In this document: one piece after another, positions 51,546-62,165 of the stretch
Position numbering within the stretch: position 1 is the first letter of the stretch
How the letters are laid out: each line of letters begins with the position of its first letter
Source of the DNA: Anaerolineales bacterium
GTDB taxonomy: Bacteria; Chloroflexota; Anaerolineae; 4572-78; J111
Assembly (NCBI GenBank): GCA_015075405.1
Contig: JABTUK010000001.1
Coordinates: forward strand, 310,001 to 374,000
Direction: 5' to 3'
DNA: 64,000 nt
Made by a program: the position numbers and the translations under genes
The notes under the pieces: model-generated
What the model was told of the DNA's origin: nothing
The model's input: the letters and a program-made list of their open reading frames with translations, nothing else
Databases searched by the model: none

Positions 51546-53180
<1,635 letters not shown>

Positions 53181-53285
53181 AGGTGTTTTCTCCTTTAGCA
53201 GTTATTTGTATTCTTTCAAAGAGTAGACCGGAGACGGGAGACCGGGCTGAAACCTCGGCGGTCGGCGGTCATCGGTCGGCGGTCA

Positions 53286-53582
53286 TTAATCAATCACTGC
53301 CAGCAAATCGCTTTCGCGCATGATCAGATACTTGGAGCCATTGTGTTTGAGTTCGGTGCCGGCGTACTTGGCAAAGAGCACCTTATCACCCACTTTGACA
53401 TCCAGCGGGGCGCGTTCGCCGTCTTCCTTGCGGTTGCCCGGCCCGACGGCCAAAATCCGGCCTTCCATCGGCTTCTCTTTGGCCGTTTCAGGCAGGACGA
53501 TGCCGGAAGCGGTCATCTCTTCCCGCTCAATCGGCTCCACCCACACCCGGTCGCCCAAAGGGCGCAATTTTAAGTCTGACAT
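53286..53582 (-). CDS. groES: Co-chaperonin GroES
   Basis: 98 aa. [20 protein letters not shown], mobile loop [39 protein letters not shown] and [20 protein letters not shown] are classical GroES. Caps the GroEL cage. First gene of the operon. No CIRCE element (TTAGCACTC inverted) is found upstream, so HrcA control is unlikely; instead tandem 11-bp repeats are present. Confidence 0.97.
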   Translation of the reverse strand: MSDLKLRPLGDRVWVEPIEREEMTASGIVLPETAKEKPMEGRILAVGPGNRKEDGERAPLDVKVGDKVLFAKYAGTELKHNGSKYLIMRESDLLAVID

Positions 53583-53624
53583 ACGTTAAAACCTCCTCGT
53601 TACTGGAAAAATTAAGATAGGCAT

Positions 53625-53722
53625 AAAAAAAGAAATGAGAATTAAAAAATAAGAAATAAGAAATAGAACTCAACTACTTTTCTACTTCTTACTCCCTACT
53701 TCTTACTTCTTATTTCTTAAGG
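53625..53722. repeat. Short-unit hairpin AGAAATAAGAA in groES leader
   Basis: AATAAGAAATAAGAAATAG (53647-53665) and the complementary TCTTACTTCTTATTTCTT (53700-53717) flank CTACTTCTTACTCCC. It lies between the groES promoter and the groES start, so it would be part of the mRNA leader. Confidence 0.7.
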
Positions 53723-53743
53723 CTAACCAGATTACGGATATAA

Positions 53744-53799
53744 ATAGTATTAATCGTCTGTTAGAATCATATTAGCAGAGTGTTAGAATTGTATTAGAA
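53744..53799 (-). promoter_or_regulatory. groES promoter with four tandem 11-bp repeats
   Basis: Minus-strand units TTCTAATACAA / TTCTAACACTC / TGCTAATATGA / TTCTAACAGAC (53799-53756), contiguous, followed by TACTAT as -10 (53749-53744), again 17 bp after the last unit start. Consensus TTCTAAYA. Architecture is identical to the hsp20 promoter, which argues for one shared activator. Confidence 0.78.
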
Positions 53800-53869
53800 A
53801 TCAGCCCATTAAAAAGTGGATTTATGAAAATCAAGACCAAATGCCGGTGGCCCTTTTGATAAAGTTTGA

Positions 53870-53913
53870 ATCGCATACTTATCGCATCCTTATCGCATGG
53901 TTGTCGCATCCTT
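53870..53913. promoter_or_regulatory. Four tandem 11-bp repeats, ATCGCAT type
   Basis: ATCGCATACTT / ATCGCATCCTT / ATCGCATGGTT / GTCGCATCCTT on the plus strand, contiguous. Different core sequence but the same number and period as the arrays near groES and hsp20. It lies 70 bp beyond the groES array and could serve groES as an upstream promoter (TTTATC is 17 bp after the last minus-strand unit start) or the plus-strand HTH gene. Confidence 0.65.
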
Positions 53914-53921
53914 GAGCCAGC

Positions 53922-54040
53922 CCCCCGAACGTTGAAACGCCCTGCTACAGCCGGCTTTCACCGGCTGTAGCAGGCTAGCGAACTGCTTTTAAGCGGTTTT
54001 CACCTATCGTAGCCGGGGGCTTCCCGCCCTCCGGCGGACT
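53922..54040. repeat. Dispersed repeat, family C copy 1
   Basis: Starts CCCCCGAACGTTGAAACGCC and ends TCGTAGCCGGGGGCTTCCC with CCTCCGGCGGACT. Internal hairpins CAGCCGGCTTTCACCGGCTG and CTGCTTTTAAGCGGTTTTC. Related copies at 54627-54749, 58556-58679 and the tandem array at 63512-64000. Confidence 0.85.
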
Positions 54041-54120
54041 CAAATAAAAATTGCCGGCCAGATTGCTATTGTTGTTGCGCTCGCTGCAACAGCGCCCCCT
54101 TATGCTGAGGTCAATCTTAG

Positions 54121-54351
<231 letters not shown>

Positions 54352-54363
54352 TTTATGCTTTAC

Positions 54364-54626
54364 CAAAACATTCGGTAGTTATGTAGTGTTCGCTAACATG
54401 TTGCACAAACGGCTCGACCGTAACAGCACCCCGCCCGGTGACACCTGCACTTGCAGCGCAGGCGCAAGTGTAAATCAACCGGGCTAGAGAACTACGCCGG
54501 ATGAATCCGGCTCATCCAAGCCCGATTTATCGGGCGCTGTTGTCTAGCCGGGGCGATTTATCCCCCGGCGATCTCCGGCGTAATGTACAACTTGTTAATG
54601 AACGGGTCAAACATTCGGCAATTAGG
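54364..54626. repeat. Large palindromic element
   Basis: Inverted arms GTTCGCTAACATGTTGCAC (54389-54407) and GTACAACTTGTTAATGAAC (54586-54604), with several internal hairpins (TACGCCGGATGAATCCGGC; AGCCCGATTTATCGGGCG; GGGGCGATTTATCCCCC). Outer strings AACATTCGGTAGTTATG and AACATTCGGCAATTAG are direct repeats. Non-coding; likely a MITE-like element or a cluster of nested ones. The 511-bp region 54352-54862 holds this, family C copy 2 and the cas promoter, and no gene. Confidence 0.6.
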
Positions 54627-54749
54627 CCCGCCGAGCGTTGAAACGCCCGGCTACATCAAGTGAAAGCCCACTGAAGCAAGCTAGTGAACCGCTTTTAAGC
54701 GGTTTTCACCTATCGTAGCCGGGGGCTGCAAGCAAGCCCTCGGCGGACT
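54627..54749. repeat. Dispersed repeat, family C copy 2
   Basis: CCCGCCGAGCGTTGAAACGC at the start, CTATCGTAGCCGGGGGCTGC and CCTCGGCGGACTT at the end, with AACCGCTTTTAAGCGGTTTT inside. Directly upstream of the cas operon promoter. Confidence 0.88.
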
Positions 54750-54814
54750 TTACCTTAAAAGAATCTCCATTTTAGGAATTTGCTGAATTGTTGTTGCGTA
54801 ATTTGAGCTTGAAC

Positions 54815-54825
54815 CGTGATATACT
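54815..54825 (+). promoter_or_regulatory. Extended -10 promoter of the cas operon
   Basis: TGATATACT: TG (54817-54818), A, TATACT (54820-54825). The -35 is weak (TTGCGT or TTGAGC upstream). Start point would be near 54832, about 30 nt before the GGAGAGG ribosome site and ATG 54863; this rules out the in-frame start at 54788. Confidence 0.6.
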
Positions 54826-54862
54826 GGCGTCAACTACAACAAGAGAACACCGGAGAGGTTTT

Positions 54863-57800
54863 ATGGAATCTGCCGAGAACAAAAGTGGACGTTTGTTGCA
54901 ATTGTTAGAGCTTTTGTTGGCTCACCCTCAAGGGATGACCAGGGCCGACATTGCCCGCCGATTGAACGTTCACCGTTCTACAATAAAGCGTTATGTAGAT
55001 GAAATGAGCCAACAGCTACACGTCCCGATTTGGGAAGATGGCAACCTGGTTGGCATTAACCGGGATGATTATGAAACCAGGGTTCATCTGACCCTGAATG
55101 AAAGCATGGCTATCCATTTAGCCACGCGCTTGATGGCGACCCGCATAGATAAGCACAACCCCCACGCCGCTGCTGCTTTGCGCAAATTGGGGCAAGCCTT
55201 GGAAAAGTTTGCGCCTCAAATTAGCCGCCATCTGCTGATCTCAGCCGATGTAATGGACGATGCAGCCCAACGCTATGACCCGAACTACCTGCGTATCCTC
55301 GAAACCTTAACCCGCGCCTGGTCTGAAGGTCGCCTGGTTCACCTATGGCACAAACAAGAGGGAACAGGCCGGATTTTTGAATACGATTTTGCGCCTTATT
55401 TTATTGAACCCTACGCTATCGGTCAGACCACTCACGTAATCGGCCTACGTCAAAAGCCCGATAAAATGCTCACCTTCAAACTGGAGCGGATTCAGCGGGC
55501 TGAGTTATTAAATGATCCCTACATTATCCCGCCTGAGTTCAATCCGCAGGCGCAGTTGGTCGACGCCTGGGGTATCTGGTACACCGAAGCCGAGCCGGTG
55601 GAGGTGGTGCTGCGCTTTCACCCTCGTGTGGCTGGCCGGGTGAAGGAGAGCCGCTGGCATCGCAGCGAAGCCGTAACCGAGCAGGCCGATGGCTACCTGC
55701 TCTGGCAGGCCAGGATTGCCGAGCCGCAGGAGATGCTGCCCTGGATTCGCGGCTGGGGGGCGGATTGTGAGGTGGTGGAGCCAATGGAGTTACGAGAGGA
55801 GGTCAAAGGACACGTGTGGAAATTAGCTCAAATTTATAACCTGACTACACAGGCTGCCGATATTGACACGCGTTTGCTCCGTCTGTGGGGCAAAACTACC
55901 AAAGACCCTGACCACTTTCATCCAGCTCTGTATCACATGTTCGATGTGGCCCACATCGCCCAACAGTTACTTAGCCCCCGCGCCTCTTCACGCTGGCGGC
56001 AGGTGTTGGGCAGCGCCCTCAATGCGGATGTGTCTACTCTGCACGAATGGCTGCCCTTCCTGATTGCCCTGCATGACCTGGGTAAGCTGTCTGTGCCTTT
56101 TCAAATACTCAACGCCAAGCAGCAAAAGCGCCTGCAAGCCGAAGGCTTTTCTTTTGGCAAAGCTGCCCCCGCTGACGGCCAAAAACTACACCACTCCATT
56201 GTCGGGCGCTTGGTTTTAGGGGACATAGATATATTGGCCGCCTGGCCGGAAAATCTGGCCGCGGCTTTTCGAGAGATGGTCAGCGGGCATCACGGCATCT
56301 TCCAAAATGCGGCCTGGGGACAAGAGTCCGACTTCAAGCGGATACGCGAGGCTGAAGAATGGTCGCAGCTGCGCCAACAAGCCACGCAGATTTTAGCCAG
56401 CTACTTGCTGCAACAGTGGCCCAACCCGCTGCCCAATCCCGCCAATCAATCAACGGCAATGATGGCGCTCAACGGCTTCTGCATTCTGTGTGATTGGTTA
56501 GGCTCCGACGAGCAATACTTCACGCCTGCGCCGCTGATGTCCCTGGCTGAGTATATCCCCTACAGCCGCCAACGGGCGCATGACCGGGTACGCGACGCTG
56601 GTTTTTTCCAGGTCGCCAGCAGCACAGCCCCCACCCAATTTACGGCTCTATTTTTCGATATTGACCCTCGCCCCCTGCAAACCGCCATTGATGACATTCC
56701 CGTTGACCTGCTGCGCCAGCCTACCTTGACCATCATCGAAGCGCCCACCGGCGAGGGCAAAACCGAAGCAGCCCTGGCCCTGGCCCGGCGCATCGGCCAC
56801 TTGCGCGGCACTGATGAAATGTATATTGCCCTACCCACCACTGCCACCAGCAACGCCATGTTCCAGCGGATTCAAATTCACCTAGAAAAACGGCTGCATT
56901 TACCGGAGAACTTAGTGAAACTCGTTCACGGTCAAGATTTTCTGGTCGAAGATGATTTGCGGGTTGAGCCGATGGAGAGCATTGAACTAAACAACCACGC
57001 TGAGCCGCCTGCGCTGGCCTGGTTTGCGCCCAAGAAAAAGGCGCTGCTGGCCCCCTTTGGCGTCGGCACGATAGACCAGGCCGAACTATCGGCCTTGAAT
57101 GTGCGGCATAACGCCCTGCGGATGATTGGGCTGGCCGGTAAAACAATTATTCTGGACGAAGTTCATGCCTATGATACCTACATGACCACGATTATCAAGC
57201 GCATGTTAACCTGGCTCTCGGCGCTGGGCAGTTCCGTCATTTTGCTTTCGGCCACCTTGCCCAAAGCGCGGCGGCAGGAGTTGATCCAGGCCTTTGCTGG
57301 CCCCAGCGAGGGCGGGGAACTTAACCTGGAGGCTTACCCTAATCTTTTGACCATTGGGCGTGACGCCTATCATCTCTGCACGCCTGACCCGTTTCAACCC
57401 CATAAACCGGTTTGGCTCCATCACGCTCCATTTGCTGATGAAGCCGCAAAAGAGAAAGCCGCCTGGCTGCTTGAGCAGGCGCAAGGGGGAGGCTGCGCCT
57501 GCTGGATAACCAACACCGTCAAACGCGCCCAACAAATTTACGCCCAGTTACTCAAACTGGCCCCGGCAGATGTAGATTTGAGCCTGCTCCACGCCCGCTT
57601 TCCCCTGGCCGACCGCCAAACCCGCGAAGAAGCGATTATCAAAAAATACGGTAAAAACGGGGTACGCCCGGCCAAAGGGATTGTTGTTGGGACCCAGGTT
57701 TTGGAGCAAAGCCTTGACCTGGATTTTGATGTGATGATGAGCGACCTGGCCCCCATTGACCTGCTGTTACAACGAGCCGGTCGCTTGCATCGCCACGAGC

Positions 57801-58540
57801 GTGAAGCGGCTGTGCGTTATACCCACCAAACCCCTCAGCTTTATCTGAATACTGCCATTGCTCCAGCCGATAAAAAAATCTACACCGACTATATTCTCCA
57901 AAAAACATTACTTACCCTGACCGGCAAAGAATCTCTTGCCCTGCCCACCGATTATCGCCCCTTGATTGAGGCCGTATACCAGGAAAAGCCTCCCGCCCCC
58001 GATGACCCGCTGTATGCCGCCTGGCTTGATCTGAAAGATAAACGCGATAAACTTGAGGATGAAGCGGAAGCGCGTTTGATGAACGAACCTAACCCCAACG
58101 ATCCCTTCTATCACTCCGGCAAAATGCAAGACTTTAAGGAGGATGAAGAGGGCAGCGGCTGGATTTTCGCCTCCACCCGTTGGGGGCAAGAAAGCCTGAC
58201 CGTCATTCCCCTGTGGCGAGATGGAGAGACGGCCCGCACCCTCTCCGGCGATCTGGCGACCCCGCTCCATCAAGCGGCTGACCGCAAGACCCAACTGGAA
58301 TTATTGTGCCACAGTTTACGGGTTTCCTACCCACCGTTAGTCAAGTATCTCAAAGGTTTAGAACCGGGCAAACTCTTTTCTGACTCCGCCCTCCTGCAAA
58401 ATTGCCAACCGCTGTGGTTAGAACCGGGGCCGGAGGAAGGAACTTTTGTCAATCTGGAATTAGCTACGCCTATCTGTTTGCATCCCGAATTGGGTCTGGT
58501 GATTGGCAATCTTTTAGAGGAGGATGATATGGAGCCATAA
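54863..58540 (+). CDS. cas3: HTH-WYL regulator fused to Cas3 nuclease-helicase
   Basis: 1225 aa in one open frame. N-terminal winged HTH about 8-58 (LLAHPQGMTRADIARRLNVH, RSTIKRYVDEMSQQLHVPIW), WYL ligand-sensing domain about 138-225 (AWSEGRLVHLWHKQEGTGRI, PYFIEPYAIGQTTHVIGLRQ) and WCX-like extension about 240-325. Cas3 begins near 335 (LLRLWGKTTKDPDHFHPALY, HMFDVAHIAQQLL). HD motif near 407 (LIALHDLGKLSVPFQ), then HHSIVG and SGHHGIF. SF2 helicase: Walker A near 626 (IEAPTGEGKTEAALALARR), DEVH near 764 (IILDEVHAYDTY), SATLP, and QRAGRLHRH near 970. Cas3 degrades DNA captured by Cascade. No linker stop or frameshift seen. First gene of the operon. Confidence 0.95.
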   Translation: MESAENKSGRLLQLLELLLAHPQGMTRADIARRLNVHRSTIKRYVDEMSQQLHVPIWEDGNLVGINRDDYETRVHLTLNESMAIHLATRLMATRIDKHNPHAAAALRKLGQALEKFAPQISRHLLISADVMDDAAQRYDPNYLRILETLTRAWSEGRLVHLWHKQEGTGRIFEYDFAPYFIEPYAIGQTTHVIGLRQKPDKMLTFKLERIQRAELLNDPYIIPPEFNPQAQLVDAWGIWYTEAEPVEVVLRFHPRVAGRVKESRWHRSEAVTEQADGYLLWQARIAEPQEMLPWIRGWGADCEVVEPMELREEVKGHVWKLAQIYNLTTQAADIDTRLLRLWGKTTKDPDHFHPALYHMFDVAHIAQQLLSPRASSRWRQVLGSALNADVSTLHEWLPFLIALHDLGKLSVPFQILNAKQQKRLQAEGFSFGKAAPADGQKLHHSIVGRLVLGDIDILAAWPENLAAAFREMVSGHHGIFQNAAWGQESDFKRIREAEEWSQLRQQATQILASYLLQQWPNPLPNPANQSTAMMALNGFCILCDWLGSDEQYFTPAPLMSLAEYIPYSRQRAHDRVRDAGFFQVASSTAPTQFTALFFDIDPRPLQTAIDDIPVDLLRQPTLTIIEAPTGEGKTEAALALARRIGHLRGTDEMYIALPTTATSNAMFQRIQIHLEKRLHLPENLVKLVHGQDFLVEDDLRVEPMESIELNNHAEPPALAWFAPKKKALLAPFGVGTIDQAELSALNVRHNALRMIGLAGKTIILDEVHAYDTYMTTIIKRMLTWLSALGSSVILLSATLPKARRQELIQAFAGPSEGGELNLEAYPNLLTIGRDAYHLCTPDPFQPHKPVWLHHAPFADEAAKEKAAWLLEQAQGGGCACWITNTVKRAQQIYAQLLKLAPADVDLSLLHARFPLADRQTREEAIIKKYGKNGVRPAKGIVVGTQVLEQSLDLDFDVMMSDLAPIDLLLQRAGRLHRHEREAAVRYTHQTPQLYLNTAIAPADKKIYTDYILQKTLLTLTGKESLALPTDYRPLIEAVYQEKPPAPDDPLYAAWLDLKDKRDKLEDEAEARLMNEPNPNDPFYHSGKMQDFKEDEEGSGWIFASTRWGQESLTVIPLWRDGETARTLSGDLATPLHQAADRKTQLELLCHSLRVSYPPLVKYLKGLEPGKLFSDSALLQNCQPLWLEPGPEEGTFVNLELATPICLHPELGLVIGNLLEEDDMEP

Positions 58541-58555
58541 AAAATCCTAGGCCGC

Positions 58556-58679
58556 TCGCCGAGCGTTAAAACGCCCGGCTAAAACAGGTGAAAGCCCGCT
58601 AAAGCAGGCTAGATGAGCCACTTTTAAGTGGCTTGCACCTCTAGTAGCCGGGAGCCGCGAAGCGAGCCCTCGGCGGGTG
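58556..58679. repeat. Dispersed repeat, family C copy 3
   Basis: CTCGCCGAGCGTTAAAACGC to GTAGCCGGGAGCCGCGAAGC with CCCTCGGCGGGTGG; inner GAGCCACTTTTAAGTGGCTT. It occupies the whole gap between cas3 and cse1. Confidence 0.88.
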
Positions 58680-58722
58680 GCGATGAAATACCAGTTATCT
58701 CATTATTTTGGAGGCCCACTTT

Positions 58723-60291
58723 ATGACCCAAACAAACCCACAAATGCCCTCATTCAATCTCTGGACCGAGGCGTGGATTTCGGTAGAGCGCCCTGGCGGC
58801 GGGCTGGAGGCCCTGAACCTCTGGCAGACCTTAAGCGAGGCCCACCTTATCCGCGCCCTGTACGAGCCGTCGCCGCTGGTGGTGGTGGCCATTCACCGGC
58901 TGTTGGTGGCGATCTTGCAGGCTGCGCTCCGGCCCCAGCAGCCGTCTGACCTGGCCCAAATCTGGCGTGGTGGACAATTCTCAACCGAAAAGCTGCAAGC
59001 CTTTGCCGCTGCCTACGCCCAGCGCTTTGATTTATTTTCGGCAGAGGCCCCCTTTCTGCAATCGGCGGATTTGGGACTGCAACCGGCCAAAGGAGATAAC
59101 GTCAAGCCGGTGGGCTACTTGCTCTCAGAGCAGCCGGCAGGCACGGCCGTGACCCACTACAACCACACCTATGATAACCGGCAGCAATTTTGCAGCCGCT
59201 GCGCCGCTAAAGGCTTGCTGACCATACCTGCCTTTGCCTCATCGGGCGGGGCGGGCATAAAACCCTCCATCAATGGCGTCCCGCCCATTTATGTAGTGCC
59301 CGGCGGCGCAACATTGTTCCACAGCCTGGCCGCTTCGTTGACCCTGCCTGCCTATCAGCCGCCCAATTTTCAGCCCCAGTACGCAGAATATGACACGCCC
59401 TGGTGGGAGCACGAGCCAATCGTGCCTAAAAAGGGAATCGTGCGGCGGGTAGGCTACCTGCACAGCCTTACCTTTCCCGCCCGCCGGGTCCGGCTGCACC
59501 CCCGACCAGGGCAAGCCCCTTGCACTCGCTGCGGCCAGATGACCCCCTGGCACACAGCGACCATGATTTACGAAATGGGCGAAAGCCGCCCCGACGATGC
59601 CGCCTGGTGGCGCGACCCTTTTGCCGCCTACCGTCCCCCCAAAGAGGGGGAACAGCCTACGCCTATCCGTCCGGTGGAAGGGCGGGCTATCTGGCGAGAG
59701 TTCGTCGCTTTATTCTTGCCGGTCAATAGAGACCATCGCCCTGTTATTCTTAACCAACTCACTGATAGTGACAGGATTCGGAATGTCTTGCCTTACAGCC
59801 GAGATGCCCCTATTCCCCTGCGGATAATTGGCGTGCGCACCGATATGAAGATGAAGACCTTTGAGTGGCAAGAGAGCGGTTTTGACGTGCCGCCGCGCCT
59901 GCTGACAGACCCCGATAGCGCCAAATATGTTGAAAAGAGTCTTGAGTTTGCCCGGCAGTGCGATAACATTAGCAAAAGCGTCTTTGATAAATGGTTTGAG
60001 AAGCGCTTTCAGAGCGTCAAAACAGCCATGAGCCAGCAGTATTGGCAGCAGTTGGGCCAAACTTTTCACCACCATATTCAACAATATAGCGCCCAGGCCG
60101 ATGCTGAAGCTCTACTTCGAGCCTGGTTGCAGCAAACCATTCGCCAGGCCATTGCGGCCTTTCAAGCAGCGGTTGAAACTTTACCCGACGACGGCCACAC
60201 CCTACGCCAACGGATTGAAGCCGTCAACCGCTGCCGGGCCGGATTGTACGGCTATCTCAATAAAACTTATCCGCAGGAGGAAACGCCATGA
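58723..60291 (+). CDS. cse1: Cascade large subunit Cse1 (Cas8e, CasA)
   Basis: 522 aa from ATG 58723 (TTTGGAGG eight bases upstream; TTG 58708 is less likely). Type I-E pattern: SFNLWTEAWISVERPGGGLE at the start, FSAEAPFLQSADLGLQP, the loop region FCSRCAAKGLLTIPAFASSG followed by GAGIKPSINGVPPIYVVPGG, and CTRCGQMTPWH with a possible zinc pair. The C-terminal four-helix bundle covers about the last 130 residues. It recognises the PAM and recruits Cas3. Its stop overlaps the cse2 start by 4 bp. Confidence 0.95.
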   Translation: MTQTNPQMPSFNLWTEAWISVERPGGGLEALNLWQTLSEAHLIRALYEPSPLVVVAIHRLLVAILQAALRPQQPSDLAQIWRGGQFSTEKLQAFAAAYAQRFDLFSAEAPFLQSADLGLQPAKGDNVKPVGYLLSEQPAGTAVTHYNHTYDNRQQFCSRCAAKGLLTIPAFASSGGAGIKPSINGVPPIYVVPGGATLFHSLAASLTLPAYQPPNFQPQYAEYDTPWWEHEPIVPKKGIVRRVGYLHSLTFPARRVRLHPRPGQAPCTRCGQMTPWHTATMIYEMGESRPDDAAWWRDPFAAYRPPKEGEQPTPIRPVEGRAIWREFVALFLPVNRDHRPVILNQLTDSDRIRNVLPYSRDAPIPLRIIGVRTDMKMKTFEWQESGFDVPPRLLTDPDSAKYVEKSLEFARQCDNISKSVFDKWFEKRFQSVKTAMSQQYWQQLGQTFHHHIQQYSAQADAEALLRAWLQQTIRQAIAAFQAAVETLPDDGHTLRQRIEAVNRCRAGLYGYLNKTYPQEETP

Positions 60292-60806
60292 GCCAAACTA
60301 CAGAAAAAGAGCTGCCTAAGCCCATCATGACCTTTGTCGAAAACCTGGCTAAACTCGACGCCGGCGACCGCGCCCAACTAAAACGCAACGCCGGCAACCG
60401 CCTGGCCGAAGCGAACCGAGCGATCGGACTGTTTTATAACAAGCTTATGCCGCCCGGCGTAGGCCAGTGGGCCGAAGATTGGTATTTTCTGGTGGCGACG
60501 CTCTACCCATTGGAAAAAGAGCCGGCCCAGACTCCACCGCCGCCCAATTTGGGCGCTTCGCTGCGCCAGGTGCGGACTGAAAAGAATGGCAGCGGCCTGG
60601 ACCGCCGCGTAGAACGCTTGCTGGATGCCGACGAGCAACAACTGCCCTTCCAGTTGCGCCAGGCTGTTTACTTTTTAACCTCCCAACGAGGCCGGGTGCA
60701 TTGGGCGCAGTTGTTAAAAGATGTGCTCGATTGGTCCCAGCCTTCGCGGTCGGTGCAACGCCGTTGGGCGCGGGCTTACTTTGCTCAGGAAAATGCCCCG
60801 AACTGA
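60288..60806 (+). CDS. cse2: Cascade small subunit Cse2 (Cas11e, CasB)
   Basis: 172 aa. All-helical; IMTFVENLAKLDAGDRAQLK near the start, then RNAGNRLAEANRAIGLFYNK, DWYFLVATLYPLEKEPAQTP, and VHWAQLLKDVLDWSQPSRSV with WARAYF at the C-terminus, as in Cse2 proteins. Two copies stabilise the crRNA-target duplex in Cascade. ATG overlaps the cse1 stop (ATGA) and GGAGGAAACGCC precedes it. Confidence 0.93.
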   Translation: MSQTTEKELPKPIMTFVENLAKLDAGDRAQLKRNAGNRLAEANRAIGLFYNKLMPPGVGQWAEDWYFLVATLYPLEKEPAQTPPPPNLGASLRQVRTEKNGSGLDRRVERLLDADEQQLPFQLRQAVYFLTSQRGRVHWAQLLKDVLDWSQPSRSVQRRWARAYFAQENAPN

Positions 60807-60845
60807 AGGACCGTGTTGGCAAACTATCTAATTGTGTTCAATGGC

Positions 60846-60942
60846 CGAGGCTGAAGCCGTCGGCCTGAAAGTGCGAAGCCCTAACGGGCTGCGTTTTCAG
60901 CTCGAAGAGCTTTGCCCTCTGAGCGCGATGGCTTCAGCCTCG
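60846..60942. repeat. Palindromic repeat inside the cas operon
   Basis: CGAGGCTGAAGCC (60846-60858) and its exact complement GGCTTCAGCCTCG (60930-60942), with inner CGAAGCCCTAACGGGCTGCG and CAGCTCGAAGAGCTTTG. Located in the 231-bp gap between cse2 and cas7e. Similar in style to family C but of distinct sequence. Confidence 0.75.
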
Positions 60943-61037
60943 CGCCCCAGGCCTGGTGATAGAGTTCAACCAGTTAGTGAACATGACAGTTCAGGGCTAA
61001 AACAGATAAAAATACACTGCAAATAAGGAGAAATATC

Positions 61038-62165
61038 ATGCTTATTCAAATTCACATGTTACAAAACTATGCTCCCTCAAATCTCAATCGAGATGATTCC
61101 GGTTCCCCCAAAAGCGCCGTCTTTGGCGGCCACCCCCGCGGGCGAGTTTCCAGCCAATGCCTCAAACGCAGTATCCGCCGGTCTCAGGTATTTCAAGAGG
61201 CTTTCAAGGCTGACGGCCTGCTGGCCGACCGCACCAACCGCCTGCCGCGCCTGATCAATACTGAATTGGAAGTGCTGGGCGTGCCCGAGACTGCCCGGCA
61301 AGCCATCATCAAGCGTTTGCCGGAAATGGGTAAACGCGAAGGGGGCAGCGGCGCGTCAGAAGAAGAGGATAAAGAGTTAAAAACCCGCATGCTCGTCTAC
61401 CTGACCCCCGCCGAAGCCAAAGAAGTAGCCCAAAAATTGTGGGCTTTATACCAGGAGCAGGGCGACAAAGGCTTTGCCAAACTGGCTATCGGCGATATTG
61501 AAGCCGCCATGGGCCATGCCGCGCCCCGCTCGGTAGATATTGGCATGTTTGGCCGCATGACCACCTCGATTGCCTTTGAGGATGTGCAGGCGGCGGTGCA
61601 AGTCGCCCACGCCCTCTCCACCCACCGCCTGGTGCGCGAGTTTGATTATTTTACCGCCGTGGATGACATCTCCGGCGAAACCGGGGCTGGCATGATTGGC
61701 GATGTGGAGTTTAATAGCTCCACCTACTACAAATATTTTAACATCCACTGGGAATCGCTGGTAGATAACCTGGGCGGTGAGACCGAAACCGCGCTGAAAG
61801 CAGTGACCGCCCTCATTGAAGCGGCGGCCCTGGCCCAACCCAGCGGCAAACAAAACAGCACCGCCGCCCAAAACCTGCCCGATTTTGTACTGGTTGAAAT
61901 CAGCCCCAAAAACATTCCGGTCAGCTATGCCAACGCCTTCTTGAAACCGGCTTTTCAGTCACACCAGGCTTCGCTGATGCAGGATTCTATCCAAAAATTG
62001 AACGATTATGCCCAACGTCTCCGCCGCGCCTACGAGTTGAACGGCCGGCGGGCTTATTTCACCACCGAGCCGGACATCTCCCTTGACTCCGCCGAGGATG
62101 TTCTCTCGCTGCCAAAGTTGCAGGCCTGGGCAGCCCGCCAAATCACGGAGGCGGCCCATGCCTAA
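61038..62165 (+). CDS. cas7e: Cascade backbone Cas7e (Cse4, CasC)
   Basis: 375 aa. Cas7e pattern: IQIHMLQNYAPSNLNRDDSG, PKSAVFGGHPRGRVSSQCLK, RSIRRSQVFQEAF, then VDIGMFGRMTTSIAFEDVQA, AVQVAHALSTHRLVREFDYF and TAVDDISGETGAGMIGDVEF. Six copies form the crRNA-binding backbone. AAGGAGAAATATC precedes the ATG. Its last codons overlap the cas5e start (ATGCCTAA). Confidence 0.96.
   Translation: MLIQIHMLQNYAPSNLNRDDSGSPKSAVFGGHPRGRVSSQCLKRSIRRSQVFQEAFKADGLLADRTNRLPRLINTELEVLGVPETARQAIIKRLPEMGKREGGSGASEEEDKELKTRMLVYLTPAEAKEVAQKLWALYQEQGDKGFAKLAIGDIEAAMGHAAPRSVDIGMFGRMTTSIAFEDVQAAVQVAHALSTHRLVREFDYFTAVDDISGETGAGMIGDVEFNSSTYYKYFNIHWESLVDNLGGETETALKAVTALIEAAALAQPSGKQNSTAAQNLPDFVLVEISPKNIPVSYANAFLKPAFQSHQASLMQDSIQKLNDYAQRLRRAYELNGRRAYFTTEPDISLDSAEDVLSLPKLQAWAARQITEAAHA

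Noticed and set aside
53583..53760. CIRCE/HrcA operator before groES
   Set aside because: No TTAGCACTC-N9-GAGTGCTAA or close variant; the TTAGAA strings are direct, not inverted, repeats with 11-bp period.
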